Below, one piece after another: positions 1 through 10,361 of a stretch of DNA of 64,000 bases; within the stretch, counting starts at the first letter, position 1; each line of letters opens with the position of its first letter. Under the pieces are notes generated by a model, which saw nothing but the letters and a program-made list of their open reading frames with translations, did not search any database and was not told the origin of the DNA. Origin of the DNA: Levilactobacillus zymae (GTDB taxonomy: Bacteria > Bacillota > Bacilli > Lactobacillales > Lactobacillaceae); contig NZ_JAVLAS010000001.1 of assembly GCF_032190635.1 (NCBI RefSeq), positions 2,356,001 through 2,420,000 on the forward strand, in the 5' to 3' direction. The position numbers and the translations under genes are program-made.

Positions 1-326
1 GCGGTGAAAAGGCCGACATTACGTTGACTTCCTCCAACAGCTTGAAGACTAAGGGTGATGATTTAGCCGGTTACACCAACTACGCTTACTACCAGAAGAG
101 CGATAGCAACCAGATTGTTTCCGCTACCTCGACGTTAAACAAGAAGTTACTGAACAAGTACAACTACACCAAGACTCAACGGACCAACGTGGCAACTCAC
201 GAAATTGGCCACGCCTTAGGCTTAAGCCACTCCAAGTCCGAAGCCAGTGTGATGTACGCCAGCGAACGGTACGCATCCATTGAACAACAAGACAAGGTTG
301 CCTTACAACAAGCCTACAACAACTAA
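1..326 (+). CDS. Matrixin-like zinc metalloprotease, C-terminal part (5' end outside window)
   Basis: The reading frame is open from the left edge (first full codon at base 3) to a TAA at 324-326, so only the C-terminal ~107 residues are present. It contains the extended zinc-binding motif HEIGHALGLSH (three His ligands and the catalytic Glu), followed about ten residues later by a Met in SVMYAS, which fits the metzincin Met-turn. The segment ADITLTSSNS ahead of it is typical of the matrixin edge strand. Matrixins (family M10) are secreted zinc endopeptidases; in lactobacilli such proteins are usually exported with an N-terminal signal peptide, which cannot be seen here. A strong hairpin terminator follows 35 bases later. 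The substrate is unknown. Confidence 0.85.
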   Translation, partial: GEKADITLTSSNSLKTKGDDLAGYTNYAYYQKSDSNQIVSATSTLNKKLLNKYNYTKTQRTNVATHEIGHALGLSHSKSEASVMYASERYASIEQQDKVALQQAYNN

Positions 327-360
327 GCTTCTTCCCACTTTCTAAAATCCCGAATGTGAA

Positions 361-394
361 CCCCCGTCAGGACCGAATGCCTGCCGGGGGTTTT
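361..394 (+). terminator. Rho-independent terminator of the metalloprotease gene
   Basis: An 11-bp GC-rich stem with one mismatch (CCCCCGTCAGG / CCTGCCGGGGG) is closed by an 8-base loop and followed by TTTT. Confidence 0.85.
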
Positions 395-419
395 AATTTA
401 CCTATTTTTTCAAAAATGC

Positions 420-460
420 AAAAAAGCACCAGCTCCGGGCTAAACCCGTGAGCTGGTGCT
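420..460 (-). terminator. Rho-independent terminator of guaB
   Basis: Read leftward, the arms AGCACCAGCTC and GAGCTGGTGCT pair perfectly with an inner CGGG/CCCG helix and are followed by a run of U. It starts 12 bases after the guaB stop codon. Confidence 0.85.
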
Positions 461-471
461 GGTAGTTAGTT

Positions 472-1635
<1,164 letters not shown>

Positions 1636-1827
1636 TTAGTCTCAGGCTCGGTTAGGAATCCTGGGAGATATTGTTCTCTAATGTACCAGCCAAACCTTGG
1701 TCGGTCAAGGTTTCTCATCGAACTTTCATGGTTTTTCATGAAAATGGGGCAGTTCTCCATATTTTCACTGGAAGTTCCCCCACCTTTGGCCTGACCAGCT
1801 TCCCCGCGTCGCTTCGGTAGTTGGGCA

Positions 1828-3510
1828 CTAACGCTCAGGTCGGCGTCTCCAGCGGATGACGAGTCCGAGTCCGCCGAGCCAGACCACCAACGATACCCAG
1901 CCGCTTACCCGTTGGCTGACCGTCGGGTGGTAGCGGTAAGTCACCCGGTTAATCCCCCGCCGCAGCTGCACGGCGATGACCCGGGTGGCGTCTAACCAGA
2001 AATCCTGGGGACGGCCGTTCACCCACACGCGGTCATCGTAAAAGTAAATCACCGGTAATCTCACGATGCGCGCCGTGCGACTCCGGATACGGTAGCTCAC
2101 ACCCAACGGTTGCACCCGCCGCGACACCACGTGCAGTCCACTTGGTCGTTGACCGTTCGGCTGGGTGTTCATAACCGCCACGGACTTGGTACGAATGGCC
2201 GCCATGGTTGGCGTGGCCGCGGCCGGTAGGTAATCGGCATCCTGGTCAACAGCTTGTTGGGTTGCCGCGTGATAGGTCGTGGCCGTGACGATTTTCGGGC
2301 CGGTCGCGACTTGTCGATAGAGCCGTTGATTAGCGGTCAGACTAAGGCTCACCACGATGACCGTCACCCCAACCAGAAGCCCTAGTTGTTCTCGTAACCG
2401 GCTAGGACGTCCCAGTTGCACCATGCCCTGTGCGCCCGCTAAGGCGATGAAGAAGGTTGCCAGGGTCAAGCAGCGCCAGGGAAATTGCAGCATTCCCAGT
2501 GGACCTTGTAGGAGCCGCCAGGGGAACCATCGGGTCGCCAACCAGACGTTGACCCAGCCCAGAATCAGGAAATAGCGATCGATGCTGCGCAGTCGGCGCC
2601 AAGCCAACACGGCCACCAGACTGGCCAACAGGAGACTTAGTCCTAAGCCCACATGGTCCGACGTGACCCGATTTTGAAGCGTATCGCGTAAGAATTGCCC
2701 CGGTTGGAGCGCACTTTGAGCCAACTGATAGCGCATGACGCCTAAGGACGGCGACCGGTAGAGCTGTTCAGCCAACGGGACCAGAAACGTCGCCGCCAGG
2801 AGGACCGTCGCCCCACCAGCCAGGACGAGGTGCCCCAGTCGGGCCTTTAAGCGGTCGCGGCGCAGGCCCCACAAGCCCAACATGCCCAAGATGGCCAAGC
2901 TGCACAGGACCACCGACAGCACGTGGGTTAAAGCCACTAACGCCATGCCAATGGCCAACCAGAACCATTGCCGATCATCCCCGGCAATCAGGCAGTAGGC
3001 CCCATAAATCACCAAGGGCAGTACCGCGAGCACCAGCCCCTCGGCTAACGCGCCCCGCACGAAGAAGTCCAATAGCCGGTACTGGGCAAACCCATAGATG
3101 ACGGCTAACACGGCCCCGGCCAGCCGACTGTCCAACAACCGCCGACCGACCCAGGCCGTGAGTTCCAGCGTCAAGTCGGTCACCAGTCCTAAGAAGAGGT
3201 AGTAGGCGGTCACCCCGTTCACCACCAAGTGGAGCCAGGCGGCCGGCAGTAACGTCACGGCCGGGTAGAACAGGTTGATGGGATACCCCCACTCGCTAAA
3301 GGCCCCGGTGGTCACCGGCGGCACCGCCCACCACCGACCGGTCGTCGCGATGTAGTGGGTTAACCCCTGCAGGCGGTTCAAGTGAAATTGCAGGTCGTCG
3401 CCAAGATACAGCCGACCGGAGAAGGCCCAGGGCAGTAACCAGATTAGGCTGAGTCCTAGAAACGCCAAGCTTTCTAGCAGCCGCCAGTGTCGCGCTCCCC
3501 AGCGGCTCAT
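1828..3510 (-). CDS. Polytopic membrane protein, PTPS-related/YfhO-like (copy A)
   Basis: A 560-residue protein with about a dozen hydrophobic segments and a soluble C-terminal part ending in one last membrane span. Near the N-terminus the motif GDDLQFHLNRLQGL follows the first span, which is diagnostic of the 6-pyruvoyl-tetrahydropterin synthase-related membrane family; despite the name these are thought to be GT-C-fold surface glycosylation proteins, not pterin enzymes. The start overlaps the stop of the upstream glycosyltransferase by four bases, so the two are translationally coupled. A paralogue (573 codons with its in-frame extension) lies at 6072-7775 in the same arrangement. Substrate unknown; a role in adding sugars to a cell-wall polymer or exported protein is inference. 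Confidence 0.75.
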   Translation of the reverse strand: MSRWGARHWRLLESLAFLGLSLIWLLPWAFSGRLYLGDDLQFHLNRLQGLTHYIATTGRWWAVPPVTTGAFSEWGYPINLFYPAVTLLPAAWLHLVVNGVTAYYLFLGLVTDLTLELTAWVGRRLLDSRLAGAVLAVIYGFAQYRLLDFFVRGALAEGLVLAVLPLVIYGAYCLIAGDDRQWFWLAIGMALVALTHVLSVVLCSLAILGMLGLWGLRRDRLKARLGHLVLAGGATVLLAATFLVPLAEQLYRSPSLGVMRYQLAQSALQPGQFLRDTLQNRVTSDHVGLGLSLLLASLVAVLAWRRLRSIDRYFLILGWVNVWLATRWFPWRLLQGPLGMLQFPWRCLTLATFFIALAGAQGMVQLGRPSRLREQLGLLVGVTVIVVSLSLTANQRLYRQVATGPKIVTATTYHAATQQAVDQDADYLPAAATPTMAAIRTKSVAVMNTQPNGQRPSGLHVVSRRVQPLGVSYRIRSRTARIVRLPVIYFYDDRVWVNGRPQDFWLDATRVIAVQLRRGINRVTYRYHPTVSQRVSGWVSLVVWLGGLGLVIRWRRRPER

Positions 3511-5168
3511 TGGTCCACCTTGCGCTGGAAGAGCCAGTACGTCACGTTAGTGCTCTCAAAGATTTGACTGTGCTTGGCCACTAAGCGGTAATGGCGGTAC
3601 AAGGGACCGGCCAACGTCGCCGTCCCCGGATTGAGGTTCCCCGCCGTGATCCGACCGTCGTTACCCACGTACCCCCGCCAATTCCGGACGGAGCGCCCGT
3701 GCGGCGTGTTCAGGACCACCCACCCCACGCGCTGGTGCTTGATGGCACTGACCTGCTCCCGTAAGATTTGGGGCGCGGCGGCCTGCGGAATGTTGTAGTT
3801 TTGGAAATAATACAACGAAGGCACAGCCCCCGCCGCCGTATAAAAGCCCATGTCGATCGACCCGTAATTCAGTAGGGTTAACCGGTGGTGCTGCGGAGTC
3901 CGGGCACGCATTAGACGCCCAAATTCAACCTGTGCGGGCTGTTGTGGGACCTTCGTTTGACGTTCGGTAATCGACGAATTATTGGGAAAGAGCCGCGACT
4001 TGGTGACGTTACCGTTCACCCCCAACACCAGAAACAGGCTGAGAATCATCACGGCCACGATGCTAAACGGGTCCTCCAAGCGAGGAAGTTGAACCCGATC
4101 AAAAAATAGTTTGGCGAAGTAAATCAGCGGCAGCACGAAGAACGCAAAGTAGATTAATTGGTAGTATTGGTAGACCGTGTCCGTCTGATAGCCGTACAGC
4201 GCTAGCAAATCGGTCGTCACGAAGACCAGTAGATAGAGGGCCTTGGTGAAGGGCTGTTGGAGTAAGTCCGTCTGAAAAATCAGCACGAAGGTTCCCAGGA
4301 TGCCCAAGATGAAGAAGAGGACGTCGCCCATGTAAAACTGGGCCAATAAGACCACCGACTGAATGAGATTGGAGAAGACCGAGACCGACGACGTGAGGTA
4401 GACGTGCGTGTTAAACAGGATGTAAACGTTAATGAAGTCGCCTAACGCCCCGTGGGCCAGGAAGTACACCAGCCAGGGCACCGTGGTCAGCAAAAAGCCG
4501 CCACCACTCCAGAGAACCAGTCTCCCCAAGTGACGCCACTGCCGATGTGCTAGCAGATACCCGCCTAAAATCAGGTAAAAGGCGATCCAGCCCCCCAATA
4601 ACGTGTATTTCGAGAGGAAGACCAGACCCACGAAGGCCCCTTGGAGGGCGAACCAGACGGGCGACACCCGTGCGCCCTTGCGATCGAGTAACACGATCAA
4701 GTAGACCAGAGACAATAACAACGGGATCGTAAAGAATTCCACGGTATCGCCGTAGTCAAAGTACGGGTGGTAGAGGAAAAGGACCGGCGATAATAGCGCC
4801 GTCAAAAACGCCGTTAGCGGCGTCATTCGTAAGCGGAGGGCCAAGTGATGCACCAAGATCATGGCCGCGGCTAAGGTGAGAATTTCCCCCACAAAAATGA
4901 GTAGAAAACTGCGGTTCGAGACCAGGTAGGCTAACCCGTGCCAGAAGTACACGTAGGGTCCCTTTTGCTCGAAAATGTCTTTGTATGGGACGATGCCGTG
5001 CATCATGGCCTTACCGACCGTGAAGAAGGCGTTGTTGTCGGGTGAAACGTCAAAGTAATAGGCCGGTGACGTGTAGGAACAAAACGCCATTAAAAAGGCC
5101 CCCACGATGGCCAACAGGTAGTCGTACTGCGCCGCGTGGCTGCTCAAAACTCGTTTAAGGTGTGTCAA
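3507..5168 (-). CDS. GT-C-type membrane glycosyltransferase (GT39/PMT-like, copy A)
   Basis: A 553-residue polytopic protein with ten or more hydrophobic segments. The first extracytoplasmic loop carries SPDNNAFFTVGKAMMHG and YKDIFEQKGPYVY, the layout of lipid-linked-sugar-dependent glycosyltransferases (ArnT/PMT_2-like) with acidic residues after the first span. The C-terminal portion is soluble and probably faces outside. It is the first gene of a two-gene unit with the PTPS-related protein (4-base overlap). It sits 128 bases downstream of the Ig-like exported protein, with a terminator between. The closest relative in the window is the product of 7820-9472, which keeps the same loop motifs and the same partner. 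No GT-A/flippase pair, usual in three-component teichoic acid glycosylation, is present here. Confidence 0.75.
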   Translation of the reverse strand: MTHLKRVLSSHAAQYDYLLAIVGAFLMAFCSYTSPAYYFDVSPDNNAFFTVGKAMMHGIVPYKDIFEQKGPYVYFWHGLAYLVSNRSFLLIFVGEILTLAAAMILVHHLALRLRMTPLTAFLTALLSPVLFLYHPYFDYGDTVEFFTIPLLLSLVYLIVLLDRKGARVSPVWFALQGAFVGLVFLSKYTLLGGWIAFYLILGGYLLAHRQWRHLGRLVLWSGGGFLLTTVPWLVYFLAHGALGDFINVYILFNTHVYLTSSVSVFSNLIQSVVLLAQFYMGDVLFFILGILGTFVLIFQTDLLQQPFTKALYLLVFVTTDLLALYGYQTDTVYQYYQLIYFAFFVLPLIYFAKLFFDRVQLPRLEDPFSIVAVMILSLFLVLGVNGNVTKSRLFPNNSSITERQTKVPQQPAQVEFGRLMRARTPQHHRLTLLNYGSIDMGFYTAAGAVPSLYYFQNYNIPQAAAPQILREQVSAIKHQRVGWVVLNTPHGRSVRNWRGYVGNDGRITAGNLNPGTATLAGPLYRHYRLVAKHSQIFESTNVTYWLFQRKVDQ

Positions 5169-5237
5169 AAATACTCTCCCCTATCCATCAGATGTCGTGC
5201 CAACGGGTCATGACCGCGGCTGGGTGCCGTCAAGCCA

Positions 5238-5267
5238 CAAAAAAAGCGCGGTCAGTCTGACCACGCT
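5238..5267 (-). terminator. Terminator after the 153-residue Ig-like protein gene
   Basis: Read leftward, AGCG-x-GGTCA pairs with TGACC-x-CGCT and a run of eight U follows. It separates the small exported protein from the glycosyltransferase pair downstream. Confidence 0.8.
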
Positions 5268-5296
5268 CCTGTCGTGCTCGGTTTAGGCGTTAACCC

Positions 5297-5758
5297 TTAC
5301 TTAGCAATCTTAACCGTAACGGTGTAAGTCTTGTAACCCTTTTGTGCAACGGAAGCCTTGAAGGTCTTACCCTTGTGCAACTTCTTAGCTTGCTTCTTGG
5401 TCAACTTAACCGTGAACTTACCGTTCTTCTTAACGCTGTACTTCTTAACGGTTTGCTTCTTGCTGTTCTTCAACGTTACCTTGGAACCCTTGCGGCCCTT
5501 GTTGAAGACAACCTTCTTAGCGTTCTTCCGGTACTTCTTGGCTAACTTGATGCGCTTCTTCGTGGCAACTTTCTTAGCCTTCTTGGTAGCCTTCTTCTTA
5601 GTAACGGCCTTCTTGACCACACTAGAAGAGGTTGCGCCAGAAGCGGAGCCACTAGTTGCAACGGCATTGCTGCCGGCGGCGTTAGCCGTCGTCGCGATCG
5701 TGCCGGCTAAAGTGAAGACAGCCACTAGCCCTAAAACATAACCGAAAATCTTTTTCAT
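5297..5758 (-). CDS. Exported Lys-rich protein with C-terminal Ig-like domain (copy A)
   Basis: The 153-residue product starts with MKKIFGYVLGLV, a signal peptide with probable cleavage after TTANAAG. A Ser/Ala/Thr linker and a very Lys-rich tract (KKAVTKKKATKKAKK) follow. The C-terminal ~75 residues contain FNKGRKGSKVTLKN, KNGKFTVKLTKKQAKKL and VAQKGYKTYTVTV, repeated in three other proteins of this region and resembling small bacterial Ig-like (Big) beta sandwiches. The high positive charge suggests binding to anionic wall polymers (inference). The ribosome site AGGGGG is 8 bases from the ATG. The gene lies immediately upstream of the first glycosyltransferase/PTPS-related pair and has its own terminator. 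No known function. Confidence 0.8.
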   Translation of the reverse strand: MKKIFGYVLGLVAVFTLAGTIATTANAAGSNAVATSGSASGATSSSVVKKAVTKKKATKKAKKVATKKRIKLAKKYRKNAKKVVFNKGRKGSKVTLKNSKKQTVKKYSVKKNGKFTVKLTKKQAKKLHKGKTFKASVAQKGYKTYTVTVKIAK

Positions 5759-6025
5759 GAAATTTTCCCCCTACAGAAAAATATGTAATTTAGACCCCTC
5801 AATTATCGCTAATTTAATGATCCGTTTTTCATTCTAGTTTTCTCAATCACTAGTGTCAAGGGGACATTTTTTAATTAACGAGTTATTTCTATCCTCAATT
5901 ATTAGAATTATCGGAGAGGTGAGTTTTTCGCGGCATGACAAGCTTTCAGCCTTAATTACCCGGCAATGAAATCATCACCAATCCTTAATCCTAGCATTAG
6001 TTAATGCCCAACGGTTTGATTCCCT

Positions 6026-6053
6026 AAAAAAGATCGTTCTTGATTGAACGATC
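6026..6053 (-). terminator. Terminator of the second glycosyltransferase/PTPS-related unit
   Basis: A perfect 8-bp stem GATCGTTC/GAACGATC with a 6-base loop is followed, read leftward, by a run of U. The ~270 bases between it and the start at 5758 are AT-rich, and I see only a probable promoter region there. Confidence 0.8.
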
Positions 6054-6071
6054 CCTGCAACCGGTTCAGTC

Positions 6072-7775
6072 CTAGGCATCCAGTTGCCGTTGACGTCGAT
6101 ACCACCGCCAGCCACCGGTTCCAAGCAAGCCGATCCAGGCTAACGCCGTCAGTACGCCCGTTACGGTTTGCACGGTCGTCTTGCGGTACTCATAACGAAT
6201 CTGACTGGTCCCCGCGTTCACCCGAATGTGCACCACACCGTTGCCATCGAGCGTCGGCGTCTGTTCGTGCCCGTTCACGTAGACGTGATATCCGTAGTAG
6301 TCCAGCTGCGGCAACTTGATGTTTTGCGCAGTCGTACTGCGTAACGTGTAGACTAGGCCGTTAGCAACCGGCCGAACCCCTAATTGTTGCAACGAAGCGG
6401 GCTGTTGCCCGTTAGGTTGGGTATTCATTACCGGAATTGAATGCGTCCGGACCGCCGCCATGGAGACGAGACCCCGTTGGGCCACGTAATCGGTCGTGGT
6501 GTCCTGCGTGGCATTTGCCAAGTAGGTTGCATTGGTGACAACCTTCGCGTTCGTCGGTCCCACTGACCGATAAAGGGTCGTGCTGGCGCTAAAGGATAAG
6601 CCCACGACAATCACCGTCACCGCAGCCACCACGGTTAACCCGCGTTGAAAGGTCGTCGTCCGGGTAATCACCATGATGGCGCGAGCGCCAACCAAGGCCA
6701 GTGGAAAGTCGGCCAAGGCCAAGAACCGCCACGGAAATTGGATACTCCCCAGCAGGCCTTGAAGCAACGGCCACGGAAACAGGTTTGTCGCCAGTAACAC
6801 GAAGATGCCACCCAGTACCAGACAATAGTGATCGAACGGCCGTAACCGCCGCCAGACGACGATCGCCAATCCGCTAGTGACCAGTAGCAAGATCCCAAAG
6901 TTAATGGCGTTAGAGGCTACGGCATCGTTCAGTGAATTCCACAGTAAGTCGCCGAGGTGCGTGGCACTATCGGCCAAGGTATACTGGGCAATTCCCAGCT
7001 TTCCTATGTGCTGCAGCTGTTCGATTAGCGGTCCCAGAAAGCTTAGCGATAGCAACGCCGCCGTGCCCGCAGCAGCCCCTAACCGCAGTGCCCGCGCGGA
7101 AATCTCGCGGCGCCGCAAGCCCCAAAAGCTCAGCATAATGACCACCCCAACGCTGCTCAAGACCAGGGAGACCACGTGCGTCAACGCAATCAGGGCCATC
7201 CCCACGGCCAACCAATACCACTTCCGGTAATCCCCGGCCGCGATGCTGTAAGTCCCGTAGAAAATCAGGGGCAGAAAGGCAAAAACAATCCCTTCGGCCA
7301 ACGAGCCGCGCACGAAGAAATCCAAGAAACGGTACTGGGCAAAGCTATAGATGACGGCGGCTAGGAAGGCCTCGGCGTGATTGGGTAACAACCGGTCAGC
7401 TACCTGGGCGGCAATCCAGAGGGTCACCACGTTCAACAGAACCAAGAAAAGGTAATAGCCGCTGATGCCACTAGCGAGGTTTTGCAACCAGGCAGCCGGC
7501 AACAACGCGGCGGCCGGGTAGAACAGGTTAATGGGATACCCCCAGCCACTAAAGGCCGTGGTCGAAACGGCCGGAATCTGCCACCAGTGACCACTGAGTT
7601 GCATGTCGCGAGCCAGCCCCTGAATGCGATTCAGGTGAAACCCCAGATCGTCTCCCAGGTAGAGCTTGCCAGAAAAGCCCCAGGGCAAAATCCAAATGAC
7701 GCTCAGGACCACAAAACTAAGCAGTTCTAGCTGCCACCGATATTTTGTCACCATTCGTCGAATTAGTTGCATCAT
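6072..7775 (-). CDS. Polytopic membrane protein, PTPS-related/YfhO-like (copy B)
   Basis: Paralogue of the protein at 1828-3510, with the same motif after the first span (GDDLGFHLNRIQGL), the conserved FSGWGYPINLFYPAAALLPAAW loop in part, and a C-terminal soluble domain followed by a last membrane span. I place the start at the ATG at 7775, because GGGGGAG lies 9 bases upstream; an in-frame TTG at 7793 has no ribosome site. It is separated from the upstream glycosyltransferase by ~45 bases, looser than the 4-base overlap in copy A. It ends at its own terminator. The protein is likely membrane-located and acts with the product of 7820-9472; its donor and acceptor are unknown. Confidence 0.75.
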   Translation of the reverse strand: MMQLIRRMVTKYRWQLELLSFVVLSVIWILPWGFSGKLYLGDDLGFHLNRIQGLARDMQLSGHWWQIPAVSTTAFSGWGYPINLFYPAAALLPAAWLQNLASGISGYYLFLVLLNVVTLWIAAQVADRLLPNHAEAFLAAVIYSFAQYRFLDFFVRGSLAEGIVFAFLPLIFYGTYSIAAGDYRKWYWLAVGMALIALTHVVSLVLSSVGVVIMLSFWGLRRREISARALRLGAAAGTAALLSLSFLGPLIEQLQHIGKLGIAQYTLADSATHLGDLLWNSLNDAVASNAINFGILLLVTSGLAIVVWRRLRPFDHYCLVLGGIFVLLATNLFPWPLLQGLLGSIQFPWRFLALADFPLALVGARAIMVITRTTTFQRGLTVVAAVTVIVVGLSFSASTTLYRSVGPTNAKVVTNATYLANATQDTTTDYVAQRGLVSMAAVRTHSIPVMNTQPNGQQPASLQQLGVRPVANGLVYTLRSTTAQNIKLPQLDYYGYHVYVNGHEQTPTLDGNGVVHIRVNAGTSQIRYEYRKTTVQTVTGVLTALAWIGLLGTGGWRWYRRQRQLDA

Positions 7776-7819
7776 ACTACCAGACTCCCCCAACCACTAA
7801 CGTTTCACGGTCACGAACG

Positions 7820-9472
7820 CTATTCCTTACGTTGGAATAACCAGTAGGTGACGTTCATGTTTTCAAAACTCTGCGTATGCTGGGCCACGTACCGATAATT
7901 GCGGTACAGGACCTTACTGATCTGCGCCGTCCCCGGATTCAGGTTGCCATCCGTAATCTGGCCCGGCTTATAGGCGAGGCCCTTCCAGGCTTGCGGTGAC
8001 TTCCCCGCCGGCGTGTTAAAGACCACCCACTCCACTTGCTTATGCCGAATTGCGTTGACCTGCGAGTCGATAATCGTCGGGTCGCTGCGTACCGGAATGT
8101 TGTAATTCTGGAAGTAATACTGGTTAGGCACGGCCCCAGAAGCCGTGTAAAAGCCCATGTCGATCGACCCGTAATTCAACAACGTAAGGTTCTTCCCCGT
8201 GGACTTCGCCCGCATCAGATCACCAAACTCGGTCTGCGCCGGCAATTGTGGTACCTTGGTGTGCCGGTTCGTCACCGACGCGTTATTGGGGAACAACCGT
8301 GAACTCGTAAAGTTATTATTGACTCCCAGAACCAGGAACAGGCTGACTAGGATGGTGGCCAGAATGGTCAGGGCATCGTCGTCACTTTGAATGGTCTGCC
8401 GGTCAAAGAAGAACTTGCAGAAGTAGATGAACGGCAACACGAAGAACGGAAAGTAAACCAGTTGATAGTACTGGAAGACGTTGCCACTACTATAGCCGTA
8501 CAGGGCCAAAATGTCGTTAGCCAAAAAGACCACCAGATACAGGCTTTTGGCGAAAGCGCCCTTCAAGATATCCGTGCGAAAGGTAATCGCCAACGTCCCC
8601 AGTAAGCCCAACACGAAGAAAACGACGCCGGACAAGAAGAACTGGGACAGCAGACTGGTCGATTGTACCAGGTTGGCGAAGAACGACACGGACGACGTCA
8701 GGTACACGTGCGTGTTAAAGAAGAAGTAGACGTAAATAAAGCTCTTGAGGCCGTGGACCGTGGCAAAGTAGAGCACCCACGGCACCGTCGCTAGTAAGAA
8801 CCCCGCCCCGCTCCATAGCACTAGGCGTTTGAGGACGGCCCAATTCCGCTGACGCAGTAAGGTAATCCCCATGAAGAGATAAAAGGCAATCCAGCCGCCT
8901 AAGAGCGTGTATTTCGAGAAGAACTCGATCCCGACAAATAGCCCCTGCGCAAAGAACCACCAGGGACTGACCTGGAAGTGGTGGTCCACCAGTAACATGA
9001 TCAGATAAATCAACGACAGGATGAAGGGCAACGCGAAGAACTCCGCCGTATCCCCGTAATCGTAGTACGGGTGGTAGAGGAATAACGCCGGTGAAAGAAT
9101 GCCGACCAATAAAGCCTGTGGCGTGGTCAACACCCGCTTAGCAATCCGGTACGTCAAGTACATCGAGGCAATTAACGTTGCCGACTCGTAGACGTAAATA
9201 AACACAAAGCTCCGGTGCGAAACCAGGTACGCGATGATGTGTAGGAGGTAGATGTAGGGGCCCTTCTGTTCGAAAATATCCTTATACAGTACCTGACCAT
9301 GCGCCATGGCCTTGCCCACCGTAAAAAAGGCGTTATTATCCGGCGAATAATCGAAATAAAACGCCGGTGACGTGTACGAACAAATCAACATAATAAAGAA
9401 TCCCAGTAACGTGAATAACGTCAGATATTGGAATTCCCGGTTATTCAACTGTGCTTTCAGCTTAGCCAACAC
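7820..9472 (-). CDS. GT-C-type membrane glycosyltransferase (GT39/PMT-like, copy B)
   Basis: A 550-residue paralogue of the 3507-5168 product. It shares SPDNNAFFTVGKAMAHG, YKDIFEQKGPYIY, the LFLYHPYYDYGDTAEF segment and the C-terminal block ending in NVTYWLFQRK, where copy A has the same last residues. The start is a GTG at 9472 with AGGGAGAG about 15 bases upstream; an adjacent TTG is an alternative. The protein is polytopic and most likely transfers a sugar from a polyprenyl carrier on the outer face of the membrane (family knowledge). Together with 6072-7775 it forms a duplicate of the copy A unit. Confidence 0.75.
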   Translation of the reverse strand: MLAKLKAQLNNREFQYLTLFTLLGFFIMLICSYTSPAFYFDYSPDNNAFFTVGKAMAHGQVLYKDIFEQKGPYIYLLHIIAYLVSHRSFVFIYVYESATLIASMYLTYRIAKRVLTTPQALLVGILSPALFLYHPYYDYGDTAEFFALPFILSLIYLIMLLVDHHFQVSPWWFFAQGLFVGIEFFSKYTLLGGWIAFYLFMGITLLRQRNWAVLKRLVLWSGAGFLLATVPWVLYFATVHGLKSFIYVYFFFNTHVYLTSSVSFFANLVQSTSLLSQFFLSGVVFFVLGLLGTLAITFRTDILKGAFAKSLYLVVFLANDILALYGYSSGNVFQYYQLVYFPFFVLPFIYFCKFFFDRQTIQSDDDALTILATILVSLFLVLGVNNNFTSSRLFPNNASVTNRHTKVPQLPAQTEFGDLMRAKSTGKNLTLLNYGSIDMGFYTASGAVPNQYYFQNYNIPVRSDPTIIDSQVNAIRHKQVEWVVFNTPAGKSPQAWKGLAYKPGQITDGNLNPGTAQISKVLYRNYRYVAQHTQSFENMNVTYWLFQRKE

Positions 9473-9620
9473 GCGCGATCACCCATTCTCTCCCTGAGTT
9501 TCGATCCTCATCGGTGGTGCGCGGTGTTGCACCACCATTCGGTTCGCATTATGGGGCAGCCCGTTGGTGGCTTCAACAATTTTAGCGTGAAAGCGGGGCG
9601 ATCACTCGATCACCTTACAA

Positions 9621-10022
9621 TTAATTTTGTGATGGCTCCCCCGCTACCGTATACTTCACGGTGACTGCCGGGCACCGGGTGATCAGTGCCGTGACGTAGA
9701 ACGGTCCGGTGGTCACCGCCGAAAACTGGCGCTTGGAGAGCGGGATGGTCAACTTCCCCGACTGGGTCACGGTACACACGCGAATCACCCGCTGGTGCTG
9801 ATCGCGCAAGACAACCGTCATCCCCCGGCGAGCGTGGTGAAACCGCAACTGCCGTTTTCGCGGCCGGATCGCCCTTAGTCGTAAAGTCGGACTCACCGAC
9901 TGTGGCGCTAACGGTTCGACCGGGGTCACCGGTAAGTGTTTTTTTCGCGGAACAATCACAATGGTCTCTGCGTCCATCGCGGATGTTACCCGCGGCGTGG
10001 TCATCTGAATCAGTTCTCCCAA
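9621..10022 (-). CDS. Divergent Ig-like protein without a signal peptide (copy B partner)
   Basis: 133 residues from a TTG at 10022 that has an excellent ribosome site (AGGAGG, 8 bases away). The C-terminal half aligns by eye with the Ig-like family of this region (RKRQLRFHHARRGMTVVL, SGKLTIPLSKRQF, VTVKYTV). The exported relatives begin MKK[IV][FL]GY with a hydrophobic core, but this one begins MGELIQMTTPR and has no hydrophobic stretch. It occupies the same position relative to copy B of the glycosyltransferase pair as the 153-residue protein does to copy A. Either it is a cytoplasmic or non-classically exported derivative, or a decaying copy that lost its 5' end. Function unknown. Confidence 0.5.
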   Translation of the reverse strand: MGELIQMTTPRVTSAMDAETIVIVPRKKHLPVTPVEPLAPQSVSPTLRLRAIRPRKRQLRFHHARRGMTVVLRDQHQRVIRVCTVTQSGKLTIPLSKRQFSAVTTGPFYVTALITRCPAVTVKYTVAGEPSQN

Positions 10023-10213
10023 TATTAATGCCTCCTGACAAAAATCTCTGATGTACGCTGATTATACGGACCGCCGGCTCACCGAAACAAGTCGGAACCC
10101 TTCGTCCGCCCCAAGTCGCTATGAATCTCGTTGTGAAAAGGGTTTTTCTTGCGTTGCCAGCAAAAAAGGGCCTAGAACAAAAGTCTCAGGCTCTTTAGCG
10201 TCTCCGAATATTT

Positions 10214-10335
10214 GGTGTCGAAACGTGCGCCAAAAGGCAGCTGGTTCCGCTTAACCCCGTAAGCCAAACAATCCAAGTTCAGGATTGTCCGTCTTACGAC
10301 GTTAATGCTCACCAGCTAACCGCCTTTTGTCCCAC
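10214..10335 (+). repeat. Dispersed structured repeat R1, copy 1
   Basis: About 122 bp almost identical at both ends to 60650-60776. The first ~50 bases and a ~25-base block near the end match base for base by eye. The outer arms (GCCAAAAGGCAGCTGGT and ACCAGCTAACCGCCTTTTG) pair, enclosing a second, more variable stem (around 10260-10297). The repeat lies in the 340-bp gap between two leftward genes of the Ig-like family. Confidence 0.8.
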
Positions 10336-10361
10336 TCTCTTCCGTCGTTATTCAATTGGTG

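Noticed and set aside
5342..5741. Leu/Phe-rich rightward frames opposite the Lys-rich exported protein
   Set aside because: Antisense shadows of a Lys-codon-rich gene; no ribosome site or terminator supports them.
9610..10041. Alternative leftward frame of 143 codons overlapping the 133-residue Ig-like gene
   Set aside because: Its composition is that of a shifted frame, while the 133-residue frame aligns with the local protein family and uses the AGGAGG site at a good distance.
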